The notes beneath the pieces were generated by a model. It saw nothing but the letters and a program-made list of their open reading frames with translations. It ran no database searches and was not told the DNA's origin. Below, one piece after another: positions 10,446 through 19,666 of a DNA stretch of 64,000 nucleotides (position 1 is its first letter; every line of letters starts with the position of its first letter). Where the stretch lies: contig NW_013657667.1 of assembly GCF_000142905.1 (NCBI RefSeq), positions 266,670-330,669 of the forward strand, in the 5' to 3' direction. This DNA comes from Thecamonas trahens ATCC 50062 (lineage: Eukaryota; Apusozoa; Apusomonadida; Apusomonadidae). Made by a program: the position numbers and the translations under genes.

Positions 10446-12614
10446 ATGGCGGCCCGGACTCCGTCGCGGCGCTCAGGCCACTCGGCACAATTTGACCCGC
10501 AGTCGGGCGTCATGGTCGTTCTCGGTGGCTACCGCCCGCCGCGGGTCCGCTTCACCGACCTCCATTGTCTCTCGGTCCACACCGTCGAGTGGGAGGTGGC
10601 AGCCGGCGCAGACAAGCCGCGCTCACCGGAAGCATCCTCGCCAGGCTCCTCCGCTCCGCCCCCCACCACAGGAGCGCCTGTGGCTGGAGGACATGGCTTC
10701 AACAACATGCTCCCGGACCTCCTCGCCCACATCCTTAACGCCGGCGCCGCGGGCCTGGCCGCCAACAACGAGCTGCAGACCGCTCTCAGCGAAGCTGCAG
10801 CGGCATCGGCCGAGGCCGAGGCTGGTCGCGATGCCCGGCCGGTGCGCTACTGGATGGAAGATGAGAGCGACGACCCTGCGCCATCGTCACTCATCTCGCA
10901 CACCTCGGTGCTGGACGGCGCCATCTTGCTCTCGTTTGGTGGCTCGGACGTCGACTTTGGCCTGTCGTCGTCGGCAGCCTTTCATGCCGTTTCGCTGGCG
11001 GCCATGCTCCGGCCAGACTCGAGCCACGACCGCATGATGTGGCGCTCGGTGGCACTGACGCCACTGGTGCCCATCGAAGCCGATCCGCCGTACCCCGGGC
11101 TTGACGGCGTCGCCCGCGAGCCGCTGGCGCCCGAGCCGAGCTACGGCTCGACCTTGGTCCTTCGCCCGGACACTCTCGAGTTGTATTTGTTTGGCGGAAC
11201 TTCGGGCCGCAACTTTTTCTCCAACCTCTACTGCCTCGACGCCGCGGCGTCGACCATTCAGATGCTGGTTCCACCGTACCGCGGCGCCGACCCGTTGGCC
11301 GCCATGGCTGCAGGCCAGCCGGTTCCACCCTGTGCACCACACGGCCGTTATCGTGCTGCAGCCATTGCCACCCACACTCACATGTGGATTGTCGGCGGTG
11401 GTGCCGTCTCACCTCTCGTCTTTCTCCGCCTCTCCGACATTGACATGCCGCCATCCTTCCGTCGACGCTTTGGGTGGAGCATCGACGAGGACGACATCAT
11501 GGAGACGTTCTTCCAAGTTCCGACGTCCGTCCCGGTCGCCATCTCTATGTACACGTACGAGTTTGCCACCCGTGAGTGGCGGCGCATCGTCCCCCCGAGT
11601 CTGACCGGGCGAGGTCTGCCGACCGACGACGAGGTTGCCAGCCCGTCTAACCCGACGCGGCCGCAGCAGCCGATGCCACGGCGGTGTCACTCGCTGTCGT
11701 ACGATTCAGTCCGCAACGTCGGATACATGTATGGTGGCACTACCGGCTCCGTCGTTCTCGACGACCTGTGGCAGCTGGATCTGGCGACCGGCGCTTGGTC
11801 CTGTCTCATTGCGCCTTCAACGCTGCCCGAACCCGAGCCGGCCGCCGACGGCGAGCCCGGCGTCGCAGCCCTTGTTCTCGACGATGACCTCGACGACGGT
11901 TTGGGCGAATACGACTATGAGTACGGCACAGATGACGATGAGAGCGACGACGCCGGCTCGGATGAGTACGACGAGTACTCCGAGTCGGCCGGCTCGTTTG
12001 AAGGTGACGAAAGTGTTCTCAACAACGTCCAGGGCTTGCTCGATGCCGTGGCTCCGGGAGGCTTTGGTCCGATGACGCCCCCCGGCTCTGGTCAAGGCGC
12101 TGCCGCCTCGTTTACAGCTGGTGCTGTCGACGCTGCCTATGACGCTGCCTCTCCCGGCCCTGCGCCCACCCTTGACGACGCGAGCCGCGCTCGGATCCAC
12201 GGCGCCATCCACATCCCCACCGGCCCCGGTCTCCCGCCGCCGACCTACTTTCACTCGTCGGTTTACGATTCGTATACTCAGCGGCTGGTTCTGTTTGGTG
12301 GCTGCCTTGACAACGATGGCAACAATCAGTCGTCGCTCCGCCGGACCAACAAGGTCTCGGTCGTCCAGATTGGGGTGCCGTCGCTCGAAGCGCTGGCGAC
12401 CACCGCCGTCGCTTGCGCTGCCCAGGACCTGAGACTCACCCGCGACTCGCTAGCCGGAGTTCTCCCGTCGCGGATCCTTGACCGGATATTTGCCCTTGCC
12501 CCGCCTCTGGGTGCGGTCCAGCCTGCCATAGACGATAGCGCCAGGCACGAGGCGGCGTCGACCGCCGGCCAGCCCCCCGGCGAGACAGCTGGCGCGGCCA
12601 CACTGCACTCATGA
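10446..12614 (+). CDS. Kelch-repeat protein with acidic insert
   Basis: 722 residues from the ATG at 10446, which is followed at once by kelch-type sequence (GHSAQFDPQSGVMVVLGGY). Further kelch blades are visible near residues 233-255 (YGSTLVLRPDTLELYLFGGT), 412-435 (RCHSLSYDSVRNVGYMYGGT, then DDLWQLDLATGAW) and 600-620 (HSSVYDSYTQRLVLFGG). Together they suggest one beta-propeller interrupted by long loops. Residues about 478-524 are an Asp/Glu/Tyr-rich acidic stretch. No BTB, F-box or catalytic domain is evident, so partner and role are unknown. The TGA stop overlaps the ATG of the VMA21 gene in the sequence ATGA. An in-frame ATG-less extension upstream is proline/arginine-rich and looks non-coding. 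Confidence 0.85.
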   Translation: MAARTPSRRSGHSAQFDPQSGVMVVLGGYRPPRVRFTDLHCLSVHTVEWEVAAGADKPRSPEASSPGSSAPPPTTGAPVAGGHGFNNMLPDLLAHILNAGAAGLAANNELQTALSEAAAASAEAEAGRDARPVRYWMEDESDDPAPSSLISHTSVLDGAILLSFGGSDVDFGLSSSAAFHAVSLAAMLRPDSSHDRMMWRSVALTPLVPIEADPPYPGLDGVAREPLAPEPSYGSTLVLRPDTLELYLFGGTSGRNFFSNLYCLDAAASTIQMLVPPYRGADPLAAMAAGQPVPPCAPHGRYRAAAIATHTHMWIVGGGAVSPLVFLRLSDIDMPPSFRRRFGWSIDEDDIMETFFQVPTSVPVAISMYTYEFATREWRRIVPPSLTGRGLPTDDEVASPSNPTRPQQPMPRRCHSLSYDSVRNVGYMYGGTTGSVVLDDLWQLDLATGAWSCLIAPSTLPEPEPAADGEPGVAALVLDDDLDDGLGEYDYEYGTDDDESDDAGSDEYDEYSESAGSFEGDESVLNNVQGLLDAVAPGGFGPMTPPGSGQGAAASFTAGAVDAAYDAASPGPAPTLDDASRARIHGAIHIPTGPGLPPPTYFHSSVYDSYTQRLVLFGGCLDNDGNNQSSLRRTNKVSVVQIGVPSLEALATTAVACAAQDLRLTRDSLAGVLPSRILDRIFALAPPLGAVQPAIDDSARHEAASTAGQPPGETAGAATLHS

Positions 12615-12736
12615 GCAGCGCGGCAAGTGAACCCGCGTCGAGCGAGAAGCCGAGCGAGAAGCCGAGCTTTGGGGAGGGCATCAAGCGCATCCTTGAGTAA
12701 GTTGGGCAGGTAGTGTGATATTATGTGATGTTATGT

Positions 12737-12803
<67 letters not shown>

Positions 12804-13117
12804 TGCTCACACCGGCGGCGGACGTGGCGTGGGCGGCGTGTGGGCGGGACGGACCGAGGAAGCATAGCGAACCGGACAATGCACCTGTGGTGCGGCGGCT
12901 GCTGACCACGTCTGCAGCCATGGTTGTGGTCCCACTGGGTGTGCTGTATGCGGTGCGGTACGGCGTGCTGCCGGCAATGGTTCCAGACATCACCGACTCG
13001 GACGCCACCCTCTATGGCGGGCTGGCGGCGGTGGTGTCCGTCAACGCTGTCATTGCGGTGTATGCATACCTGGCATACCTTGACGATGATTCCGATGCGC
13101 GCCGCAAGCGGATGTAA
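12611..13117 (+). CDS. VMA21: VMA21-like V-ATPase assembly membrane protein
   Basis: Two exons, 12611-12696 and 12868-13117, separated by a 171-bp GTAAGT...CATAG intron holding a long TG repeat, give 111 residues. The N-terminus is hydrophilic (SEKPSEKPSFGEG). Two membrane helices follow at about 41-62 (LLTTSAAMVVVPLGVLYAV) and 74-97 (LYGGLAAVVSVNAVIAVYAY), joined by the family's hallmark SDATLYGG segment. The C-terminus is charged. VMA21 is an ER chaperone for assembling the V0 sector of the V-ATPase, and length and topology match. The start codon overlaps the stop of the kelch gene, so there is no separate upstream intergenic promoter. The stop lies 18 bp from the MED10 stop on the other strand. 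Confidence 0.88.
12739..12803. repeat. TG dinucleotide repeat in VMA21 intron
   Basis: About 32 uninterrupted TG units inside the 171-bp VMA21 intron, taking up over a third of it. Confidence 0.97.
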
Positions 13118-13135
13118 GTGCGGCCGATGGTCCCT

Positions 13136-13735
13136 TTATGCGGCGTCGTCGGCAGCAGAGACGCGGTCTGCAGCATCGTCCGGCGGTAGCTGCCCACTTG
13201 CCGCCAGGGCGTCATGCAGTGCTGAGGCAAAGGCATCGAGGGCAACAACCTCGCCGTGGACCTTGGTGTTGAGCTCCTTGAGCTTGTTGAGATTGGCAGT
13301 CGAGAACGCGTCGGTGGCCAGGCCGTGATCGACGTAGTGGACGACTTGGCGCGGGACGGTGGACGTCAGCTCTGCTGCTGCGGTATCGATGTCTGCGTAC
13401 AGTTGAATGATCGAATTGCTGTCCAGTAGTAGAGGGAGAAGTAGAAGATGTGAGTGGAAGGCGGCAGCTGTAGCTGTAGCCGCGAAAGCGAAGGCACTTG
13501 CAGATCGCCCCGCCCCCTTCCCCCTCCTCCCGTCTCCCCCCCTCCCCCCTCTCCCCCTCCCCCTCCCCCACCATCGTCATTTCCCAACCTACATCCGCGC
13601 ATTCAAAGCCATCTGCGAGCCCTCTCCCTGGAACTCCTCGACAGTGACGGTCACCTGGCGAAGTTCTTCCATGACGTTGTCCACCATGCCCAGGGCAGCT
13701 TCCAGCCGCTGGCCCTCGCTCTCGCTCTCGGCCAT
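13136..13735 (-). CDS. MED10: Mediator subunit MED10
   Basis: Two exons on the minus strand, 13735-13593 and 13418-13136, joined across a 174-bp GTAGGT...ACAG intron (phase 2), give 141 residues; human MED10 has about the same size. Exon 1 reads LEAALGMVDNVMEELRQVTV with a following ALNAR. Exon 2 continues INSIIQLYADIDTAAAEL and then VPRQVVHYVDHGLATDAFS, which matches the conserved VPLEVFEYIDQGRNP block of MED10, followed by the LKELNTKVHGEVVALDAFASAL helix. MED10 sits in the middle module of Mediator, which links activators to RNA polymerase II. Recognition rests on the order of these blocks; no other family fits. Confidence 0.87.
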
Positions 13736-13955
13736 GAGCAAGACAGCAGACAGCAGACAGCAGACAGCAGACAGCAGGCCACAGCCACCAGCCACCAGTC
13801 AACAGCAACCAGCCACCAGCCAACAGCAACAACCACGCACCAGCAACCAGCCAGGCCTCTTCTGTCTCTCCTGTGTCTCTCCTCCCCGCCGACTGGTCAG
13901 AGCGAAGTGTGCGTCTCTGCCACCGCTCTCTCCCCCCCCCCCCCCCTCCCTTCTC

Positions 13956-14858
13956 ATGGCTGCTCAAGCTCCCCTCCCCCTCCCCCTCCTCCTCCTCCAC
14001 GCCGTCGACTGCACAGGCTGGGAGCCCTCGCCTCACACATGGGTCGCTGTCACCGCCGCCCTCGACCCCATAGAGGCCGCCCGTATTGCACGCTTTGTCT
14101 TTCCTCGTGACGCCCGGGCATCGGCTTGTGGCCGTCTGCTGCTGCGCCTGCTGCTGGCCACGGTGCTGGCTGGGAACGAGGCCGATCCTTGTGGCCTGGA
14201 TCTGGTGCTGCATCGAACTGAGCGCGGCCGGCCGCAGCTGGCTGATCCGGCGCCCGGCGTCGACGCCAACATCTCCCATCACGGCAGGTGGGTCGTCGGC
14301 GCTGCGATCGGGTGTGGGTCGGATGCACCCGATGCGCGAGTCGGCATTGATGTTGTCACGCTCGCAGTCCGCGGCCTCGATTGTAACGCCTCGGAGACAG
14401 ACGCACTGAGCGCTGTCGAGACGTACCTGACCGACTTTGCATCGGTGTTGACGCCTGCCGAGCGCGCTGCGCTCCGCTCGCCAAAGCTAGGCTGGCGGGC
14501 AAGAGTCAAGACCTTCTTCATTACCTGGGCGGTCAAGGAGGCGATTGTCAAGGCGCTCGGCGACGGTCTGGCCTACGGTCTGGCCAACATTGACGTCGCC
14601 TTGGCCGACGGTGGCGTATTAGCTGATATGGAGCTGACACGTGGTGTCGTCGAGCCACTGCAACTGAGCATCACTCTCTCCGGCAAGGTTGCCGACGGTT
14701 GGGCGTTTGCCGTTGGCGCACTGCCGACAGACGATGAGCTTGTCGGCGACTATGGTGCATCAGTAGTGGCACTTGCGGTGCAGAGCGCCGACATGCTTCC
14801 ACCAGAGCCCATCCCCATGGTCATGCACCATGCCGCTGATTTGCTGCAGAGTCGGTAA
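13956..14858 (+). CDS. 4'-phosphopantetheinyl transferase (AASDHPPT/Lys5 type)
   Basis: 300 residues from the ATG at 13956, which follows a C-rich tract. The Sfp-type motifs are present in order: NISHHGRWVVGA (about 104-115), VGIDVVTL (about 128-135, with the Mg-binding Asp) and FFITWAVKEAIVKALGDGL (about 187-205, the WxxKEA(S)xxK motif). The enzyme moves phosphopantetheine from CoA to a Ser of acyl or peptidyl carrier proteins, for example in fatty acid synthesis or alpha-aminoadipate reductase. The first 25 residues are proline/leucine-rich. The coding sequence overlaps the convergent Zn2Cys6 gene by 38 bp at the 3' ends. Confidence 0.92.
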   Translation: MAAQAPLPLPLLLLHAVDCTGWEPSPHTWVAVTAALDPIEAARIARFVFPRDARASACGRLLLRLLLATVLAGNEADPCGLDLVLHRTERGRPQLADPAPGVDANISHHGRWVVGAAIGCGSDAPDARVGIDVVTLAVRGLDCNASETDALSAVETYLTDFASVLTPAERAALRSPKLGWRARVKTFFITWAVKEAIVKALGDGLAYGLANIDVALADGGVLADMELTRGVVEPLQLSITLSGKVADGWAFAVGALPTDDELVGDYGASVVALAVQSADMLPPEPIPMVMHHAADLLQSR

Positions 14859-16068
14859 AGTGCTCCAACTTGTGGACAAAGGCCATCCGCTGGCTCTCAA
14901 GCGAGAGCGACGGTCTTGCTGCGTCCTGCATCCACCACAGCGGTGCCGGGATCATAGTCGAAGAGAACGAAGCGCTTGCCGCGGCCGAGCTACTACTCCT
15001 CGCGTTGGCGCTAAAGGCAATGACGTCGGCGATGCGGGTACCCAGCGCGGAGATCGCGATCTCGATATGGCGTGGCTTGTACCACGGCGGAAGAATGGCG
15101 TCGGGCACCTCGTAGTCGGGAAGGAGAAAGAGGAACACCCGAGTGGCAAAAACTTCCACAGGAACGCCCGTGGCACGGCTCAGTGCATGCAACGGGTTCC
15201 TTGCGATGAGCGCTAGCGCTCGGAGCTCGGGGATGAGGATGACAGCCCGAAGCGCAGCAGCAGACAGCGGACGGGCGGCCAGCCGTGCAGCAAGCTCCAT
15301 GGACGCGAGGGAGGCATGGAACGACACAAAGACGCCCGGAAGTCGGCTTTCCCACTCGGCAATCACCGCGCGCGCCATTCGCCTCGCGCGCAGAAGCGTG
15401 CGCTCGCGGTCGTCGTCCTTGGTGGCGACGCCAAGCGCCCTGCGGATGACAGACGCCACACAATCTATGGCGACAGCGTGCAGCCGAACGGTACTGTCCT
15501 GCTCGGCCGGAACAACGTAGCCGGCTCTCGCCACATCTTTCTGGATGCCTCGGTCGGCAGTGGAGGCAAGGGCGGCGACGATGGCCTCGTCCGGGATGTT
15601 GCGGTGCGAGTCGAGAAAGAGCGGGCGAAGGACTGGATGGGAGATAGCCGGCGCCCATCCGGACCACGATGGGTTCGCTGCCTGGTCCTCGGACGCCCGC
15701 TCTAGCCTGTTCAAAAAGCTAAGCACTCGTCCCGCAGCCTCTGATCGCCTCGCACCGCGGGCGGCGTCGGCGGCCGCCCGGAGCTCGACGCGAGCTGAGA
15801 GCTCATCCGGCGCGAGCATGCACTGCGTGCCCGCGGAGGCGCACCGGTCGCATGCCTCACCGCCAGACGGCTTCATACATACTGTGTAGTCGGCAAAACA
15901 GAGCGCACACGGTGGCGCAACCCGTTGCCCGCTTCCAGAGGCCATGCGGGCGAGGGCGGGACGCGGCGCACGGGGAAAGGGTGGGGTGGCGGGACGAACG
16001 AGCAGGCGCCGCTTGTGGCCGACCAGACGTGTCCGAGGGTGAAGAGGGATGAAACGTATCGGCTGCAA
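14821..16068 (-). CDS. Zn2Cys6 binuclear-cluster protein, putative transcription regulator
   Basis: 415 residues from the ATG at 16068, or 374 from the internal ATG at 15945. Six cysteines at residues 54, 57, 64, 73, 76 and 83 follow the spacing C-x2-C-x6-C-x8-C-x2-C-x6-C, which meets the pattern of the GAL4-type Zn2Cys6 DNA-binding cluster (CALCFADYTVC ... CDRCASAGTQC). Basic residues between the cysteines are fewer than in GAL4 itself. The rest is mainly helical, with hydrophobic segments and WYKP and WWMQ motifs, and could be a regulatory middle domain like those of fungal regulators. Target genes are unknown. It ends inside the phosphopantetheinyl transferase gene, 38 bp past that gene's stop. 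Confidence 0.75.
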   Translation of the reverse strand: MQPIRFIPLHPRTRLVGHKRRLLVRPATPPFPRAPRPALARMASGSGQRVAPPCALCFADYTVCMKPSGGEACDRCASAGTQCMLAPDELSARVELRAAADAARGARRSEAAGRVLSFLNRLERASEDQAANPSWSGWAPAISHPVLRPLFLDSHRNIPDEAIVAALASTADRGIQKDVARAGYVVPAEQDSTVRLHAVAIDCVASVIRRALGVATKDDDRERTLLRARRMARAVIAEWESRLPGVFVSFHASLASMELAARLAARPLSAAALRAVILIPELRALALIARNPLHALSRATGVPVEVFATRVFLFLLPDYEVPDAILPPWYKPRHIEIAISALGTRIADVIAFSANARSSSSAAASASFSSTMIPAPLWWMQDAARPSLSLESQRMAFVHKLEHFTDSAANQRHGA

Positions 16069-16219
16069 TTGCGGGGCAGGGAATGGGTCTGGGGATGAAA
16101 GAAATGGTATGATATGTGGTACTGATAGTCGATCGGGCGCGGTTACTGGGTTGCGCAGTGTGTGGTCGGGAAACTGAACGTGAGGGAGGGAAGGAAGGCC
16201 ATGTCAATGGCATTCATGA

Positions 16220-17398
16220 CTAGGAGGGGAGCGATGGCACGCCATCAGTCACAGTAGCGACCTCGACCTTGAGCTTGGCGTTAGTCCGCAGATCTTCGAC
16301 GGCGCTGACGATGGTCTCGTTGACTGGGGTAAACTCGAGGCCGAGCTCGCGGACCTTGGTGTTGTCGAGGTGGCAGACCTTGGAAAGGTTGGTGCGGAGG
16401 TAAGAGCCAACAGCCTTTGGCTGAAAGTATGACGCCATCTTGGTGAGGCCGGTTCCGATCTTGCACGAGAGGTCGCGCTTGGGCAGCGGATGGTCCGGGT
16501 ACTTTGTCTTGAGTAGGGCGACGGTGTCGGCCATGGAAATGGCATCGTGCGCGGTGAGGTAGCGGCCCTGGGCGGCCGGGTTGGTCAGTGCAAGCGTGTG
16601 GGCATGGGCGACGTCGTGGACATGGACAAAGCACCAGTTGAGATCCATGGTTGCGGGATACTTGCCGTCCATGATATCGCGCAGGATGCCGTTAGAGGTG
16701 TTGACTGCAGGGCTCGGCTCGGGCCCGACAATGACAAACGGGTTGATGACAACGAGGTCAAAGTTGACGGCCGCCGGTGGTGGCGGCGTCTCGATAAGAC
16801 CGTCGGTGGGCAGGTCAGGCAGCGGAATGGGTGAGCCGACAAACTTCCAGGCCTCTTTCTCGGCGAGAGCCTTGGAGGCGTAGTACGGGTTGCGCGCAAC
16901 GGTCGACTTGACGTTCCAGTCGGTCTCGGTGTAGACGTGGCCATTGTCGGGTGAGTCGGTCACCGCCGCCATCGACGAGGTGAGAACGACACGGGCGACC
17001 GAGGGCGAGGCAGCGGCGGCGGCGAGGGTGTTGTACGTGCCCATGACCGCCGGCCGGAGCAGCTCCTCGACGGGATCGTTGACATCGAGCACGTACGGCG
17101 AGGCCGTGTGCATGACTGCAGCAGTGCCTGCCGCGGCGGCAGTCAACGCCTCGACGTCGTCGAGCTCGGCCGGCACAAGCTCGAGCGTGAGCTCGGGGTA
17201 CTTGTCGGCGAGCGCACGGAGGTGGGCCGTCTTGGACTCGTTGGCCAGGCTCGACGGGCGGAGGGTGCCACGGACCGAGTAGCCGGAGGCAAGGAGGTCG
17301 GCGACGACGTGGGTAGCGAGGAAGCCATTGGCTCCTGTGACGAGAATGAGTGAGCCCGGCGGTGGCGGGAGTGGCGAGGCGGAGGCAGAGGCGGACAT
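16220..17398 (-). CDS. Extended short-chain dehydrogenase, dihydroflavonol/cinnamoyl-CoA reductase-like
   Basis: 392 residues from the ATG at 17398, chosen because the Rossmann fold begins just after it. An open extension upstream to 17611 looks non-coding. SLILVTGANGFLATHVVADLL (about 16-36) is the NAD(P)-binding TGxxGxxA motif. VVLTSSMAAV and the active-site NPYYASKALAEKEAW (YxxxK, about 171-185) follow, then the FDLVVINPFVIVGP strand typical of DFR/CCR/anthocyanidin-reductase-like enzymes. These enzymes reduce carbonyls or aldehydes with NAD(P)H; the substrate here cannot be read from sequence. It is tandem with the glycosyltransferase gene on the same strand, 294 bp apart, with a small TTGTTCTG repeat between. 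Confidence 0.9.
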   Translation of the reverse strand: MSASASASPLPPPPGSLILVTGANGFLATHVVADLLASGYSVRGTLRPSSLANESKTAHLRALADKYPELTLELVPAELDDVEALTAAAAGTAAVMHTASPYVLDVNDPVEELLRPAVMGTYNTLAAAAASPSVARVVLTSSMAAVTDSPDNGHVYTETDWNVKSTVARNPYYASKALAEKEAWKFVGSPIPLPDLPTDGLIETPPPPAAVNFDLVVINPFVIVGPEPSPAVNTSNGILRDIMDGKYPATMDLNWCFVHVHDVAHAHTLALTNPAAQGRYLTAHDAISMADTVALLKTKYPDHPLPKRDLSCKIGTGLTKMASYFQPKAVGSYLRTNLSKVCHLDNTKVRELGLEFTPVNETIVSAVEDLRTNAKLKVEVATVTDGVPSLPS

Positions 17399-17638
17399 GG
17401 CTGACGTGTTTGGCTTGGCGTCAGGTGCTTTTGGGAGACAAAGGTTGTCGAGGCTGAAAACGTGACCGGCTCCTTTTTCTACGTTGACTGGAGTGCGGAG
17501 CTTGGTGCGGCGCGGTGTGACCCGGCAGAGCGGCGATGGAAGCGCAAGGCCACGGGAACGGTACGGGAGGGGGCTATGAGGCACGGGCTTGGATGCTTTG
17601 TTGTGTTGCATGAACGCGCAAAAAGGGTGGCTCCTTTG

Positions 17639-17673
17639 TTGTTGTTCTGTTGTTCTGTTGTTCTGTTGTTCTG
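17639..17673. repeat. Short tandem repeat, TTGTTCTG x4
   Basis: Four adjoining copies of the 8-bp unit TTGTTCTG lie between the start of the SDR gene and the stop of the glycosyltransferase gene. On the transcribed minus strand this reads as an A/C/G-rich repeat just after the glycosyltransferase stop, so it would be in that gene's 3' untranslated region. Confidence 0.85.
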
Positions 17674-17692
17674 ACGAGCGAGACCAGACGGC

Positions 17693-19666
17693 TCATGCCC
17701 AGTACTTGTAGCACTCCGTGACGGGCATGTACTGGTAGTCAAAGCATGAGGTCGAGTGGGCGGTGATGTTGTTGCAGAGGCCAAGCGAGTTGACGAGCGG
17801 GGCTCGCTTAGAGCCGAGCCCATTAAAGTGAACCGTCATGCACCATGAGAGATCCATGCGTGGATCCCCAGTGAGGGCCGACCAGCAGTTGAGATTGAGT
17901 GAGTTCTCGAGCATGTTGTGGAGCTTGAGCTTGGACTTGGGTCCACGCTTGCCATAAGGGCCTGCGAGGCGGTCGAGGTTGTCGAAGAAGCAGCTTGAAT
18001 AGGCGTTGACTATGGGTGAGCCGACGGCGAACTTGGAAAAGTCGGTGCTCATGCCGTACGGCTTGTCGAGCTCACAAAGCGACATACACTCGCCGTCATA
18101 GCCCTTCTCGCCACGGGCTTCGGCCTCCTCACCAAACACCTCCAGGATGGTCTCGGTCAGCGCTGAGTTGTCGTCCCACACCAGGAAGCGCCAACGCTTG
18201 GCGAACATGCGAGCGATAAAAGCGCGGGCCCACGGGGTGTTGCGGAAGACCATACCGCCAAATCCGTACGACATGGACCGCTGCTGCGGCCAATGCGGCT
18301 CGTCCATGATGATGATGTCCTTGTCCGGAGCGAGGTCGAGAAAATCGGCAATGTCGACGTCGGTCCGCTGCAGGTACTGGTCACCGCCGGTCATCCACAC
18401 AAAATCGAGGTTGTCCCGCTCGAAAAACTTGAACATGTTGGAGAGGGTTGACCACTGCGGACCAAGATTGTACCACCCAAGGTCTCCCTTGGCCGACCCG
18501 GTGCTGAGCTCATCAACCTCGTCGGTCTTAGCCTTGAACTTGGGCTCGATCAGCAAGTTGCCGAGGGCAACAACTCGGTTGGCCCGCTGTATCATGAGGC
18601 TCTTCAGCTGCTCAAGGTTGTCCTCGATGAGACTGCGGACGTGGGCGAGGACGTAGGCCTGCTCGCCCTTGGCGTCGGCAAGTTTGCTGTCGATGGCGGA
18701 GAAGACCACTTCCATGGCCGACTTGATGTTCTGCTGGACGCGGGTGGCAATGTGCCTGTACGAATGGAGTTCCTTGATTACCGATGGGCCCTCGTCAAGG
18801 ATGACCTTTGCCATTGCCTCTACTGAGCGGGTGTTCGCCGGGCCCGTGCCCGCCCTCATCACCGACACCACAAAATTGCTGAGCAGCGAGGGCAGCGGGT
18901 CGTGCTTGGAAATCTGGTCGCGCACCTCTTGCAAGTGCACGTGCACCTTTTTCATCATCGGCGCATTGCCCTGGATGTGCTTGGTACCGGTCTCGTCAAT
19001 GAGGCCGAGGAGAAGGAGCACGTTCGACGACGCGAAGAACGTGTCGTCGTACGAATACAGCACCTCATCCGGAATAAAGTCAAAGGCAGAGTACGGCGAC
19101 TCGGAGACCGGGAGGCCAAACAGGCTTAGGATGTTGTTGCGGAGTCCAAGAACCGAAATCTCGTACTCGAGCACGTCCGCTGGCGTCGTATCCCACAACG
19201 ACTCGTACCCGTAGTTGGCCGCGTAGCACTCTTTGATAAAGGCCCACTGCCGAAACGTGTCCAGCGACTTGGTATCCGACCATGTGTACAGTAGGCCATT
19301 GTACTTAGACCGCTTGGACGATCTGCCAAGCACAGACGTGACCGACTCGACAAAACTGTCTGAGTCGGAGAGCTGGCGCGACCGCGACACCATGTCCAGC
19401 TTGTCGCCGGGCTGCATCACCCGCCGCTCACTGGCCTGCTCGTCAGCGGACCTTCGCGAGCTTCTTCCGGGCAGCAGTAGCGCAATGAGGACCAGAATAG
19501 TTGCCGCGATCAGCGCCCGCTTGGCACGAGTGTTGGCTGTAGCCACCGCCCGCCTGTTCTTCCCATTTTCATCCACCACAGACTCGCCCGCCATCCTGCG
19601 GGTCACGAACCACCCTAGGCTCGCCATGAGCGGCACCAGTGTGAAGCCCAAGAATGTCGTGTGCAT
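17693..19666 (-). CDS. Membrane-anchored glycosyltransferase-like protein (GT34-type fold suspected)
   Basis: 657 residues from the ATG at 19666. The N-terminus holds a short hydrophobic stretch (FLGFTLVPLMASLGWFV) and a clear membrane helix near residues 50-68 (LIAATILVLIALLLPG), fitting a type II Golgi protein. The middle 250 residues are helical and unrecognised. The C-terminal 270 residues look catalytic: FKFFERDNLDFVWMTGGDQYLQ, VDIADFLDLAPDKDIIIMDE, GMVFRNTPWARAFIARMF and VWDDNSALTETILEVF match the order of the nucleotide-sugar site, acceptor loop and DDNSAL helix of GMA12/MNN10-type galactosyl/mannosyl-transferases. The usual DxD is not evident; GGDQ stands in its place. Cys-rich ends suggest a lumenal domain. 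The donor sugar is unknown. Confidence 0.7.
   Translation of the reverse strand: MHTTFLGFTLVPLMASLGWFVTRRMAGESVVDENGKNRRAVATANTRAKRALIAATILVLIALLLPGRSSRRSADEQASERRVMQPGDKLDMVSRSRQLSDSDSFVESVTSVLGRSSKRSKYNGLLYTWSDTKSLDTFRQWAFIKECYAANYGYESLWDTTPADVLEYEISVLGLRNNILSLFGLPVSESPYSAFDFIPDEVLYSYDDTFFASSNVLLLLGLIDETGTKHIQGNAPMMKKVHVHLQEVRDQISKHDPLPSLLSNFVVSVMRAGTGPANTRSVEAMAKVILDEGPSVIKELHSYRHIATRVQQNIKSAMEVVFSAIDSKLADAKGEQAYVLAHVRSLIEDNLEQLKSLMIQRANRVVALGNLLIEPKFKAKTDEVDELSTGSAKGDLGWYNLGPQWSTLSNMFKFFERDNLDFVWMTGGDQYLQRTDVDIADFLDLAPDKDIIIMDEPHWPQQRSMSYGFGGMVFRNTPWARAFIARMFAKRWRFLVWDDNSALTETILEVFGEEAEARGEKGYDGECMSLCELDKPYGMSTDFSKFAVGSPIVNAYSSCFFDNLDRLAGPYGKRGPKSKLKLHNMLENSLNLNCWSALTGDPRMDLSWCMTVHFNGLGSKRAPLVNSLGLCNNITAHSTSCFDYQYMPVTECYKYWA

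Noticed and set aside
12739-12803. Thr-His/Val-Cys peptides read from the TG repeat
   Set aside because: The repeat lies within a well supported VMA21 intron.
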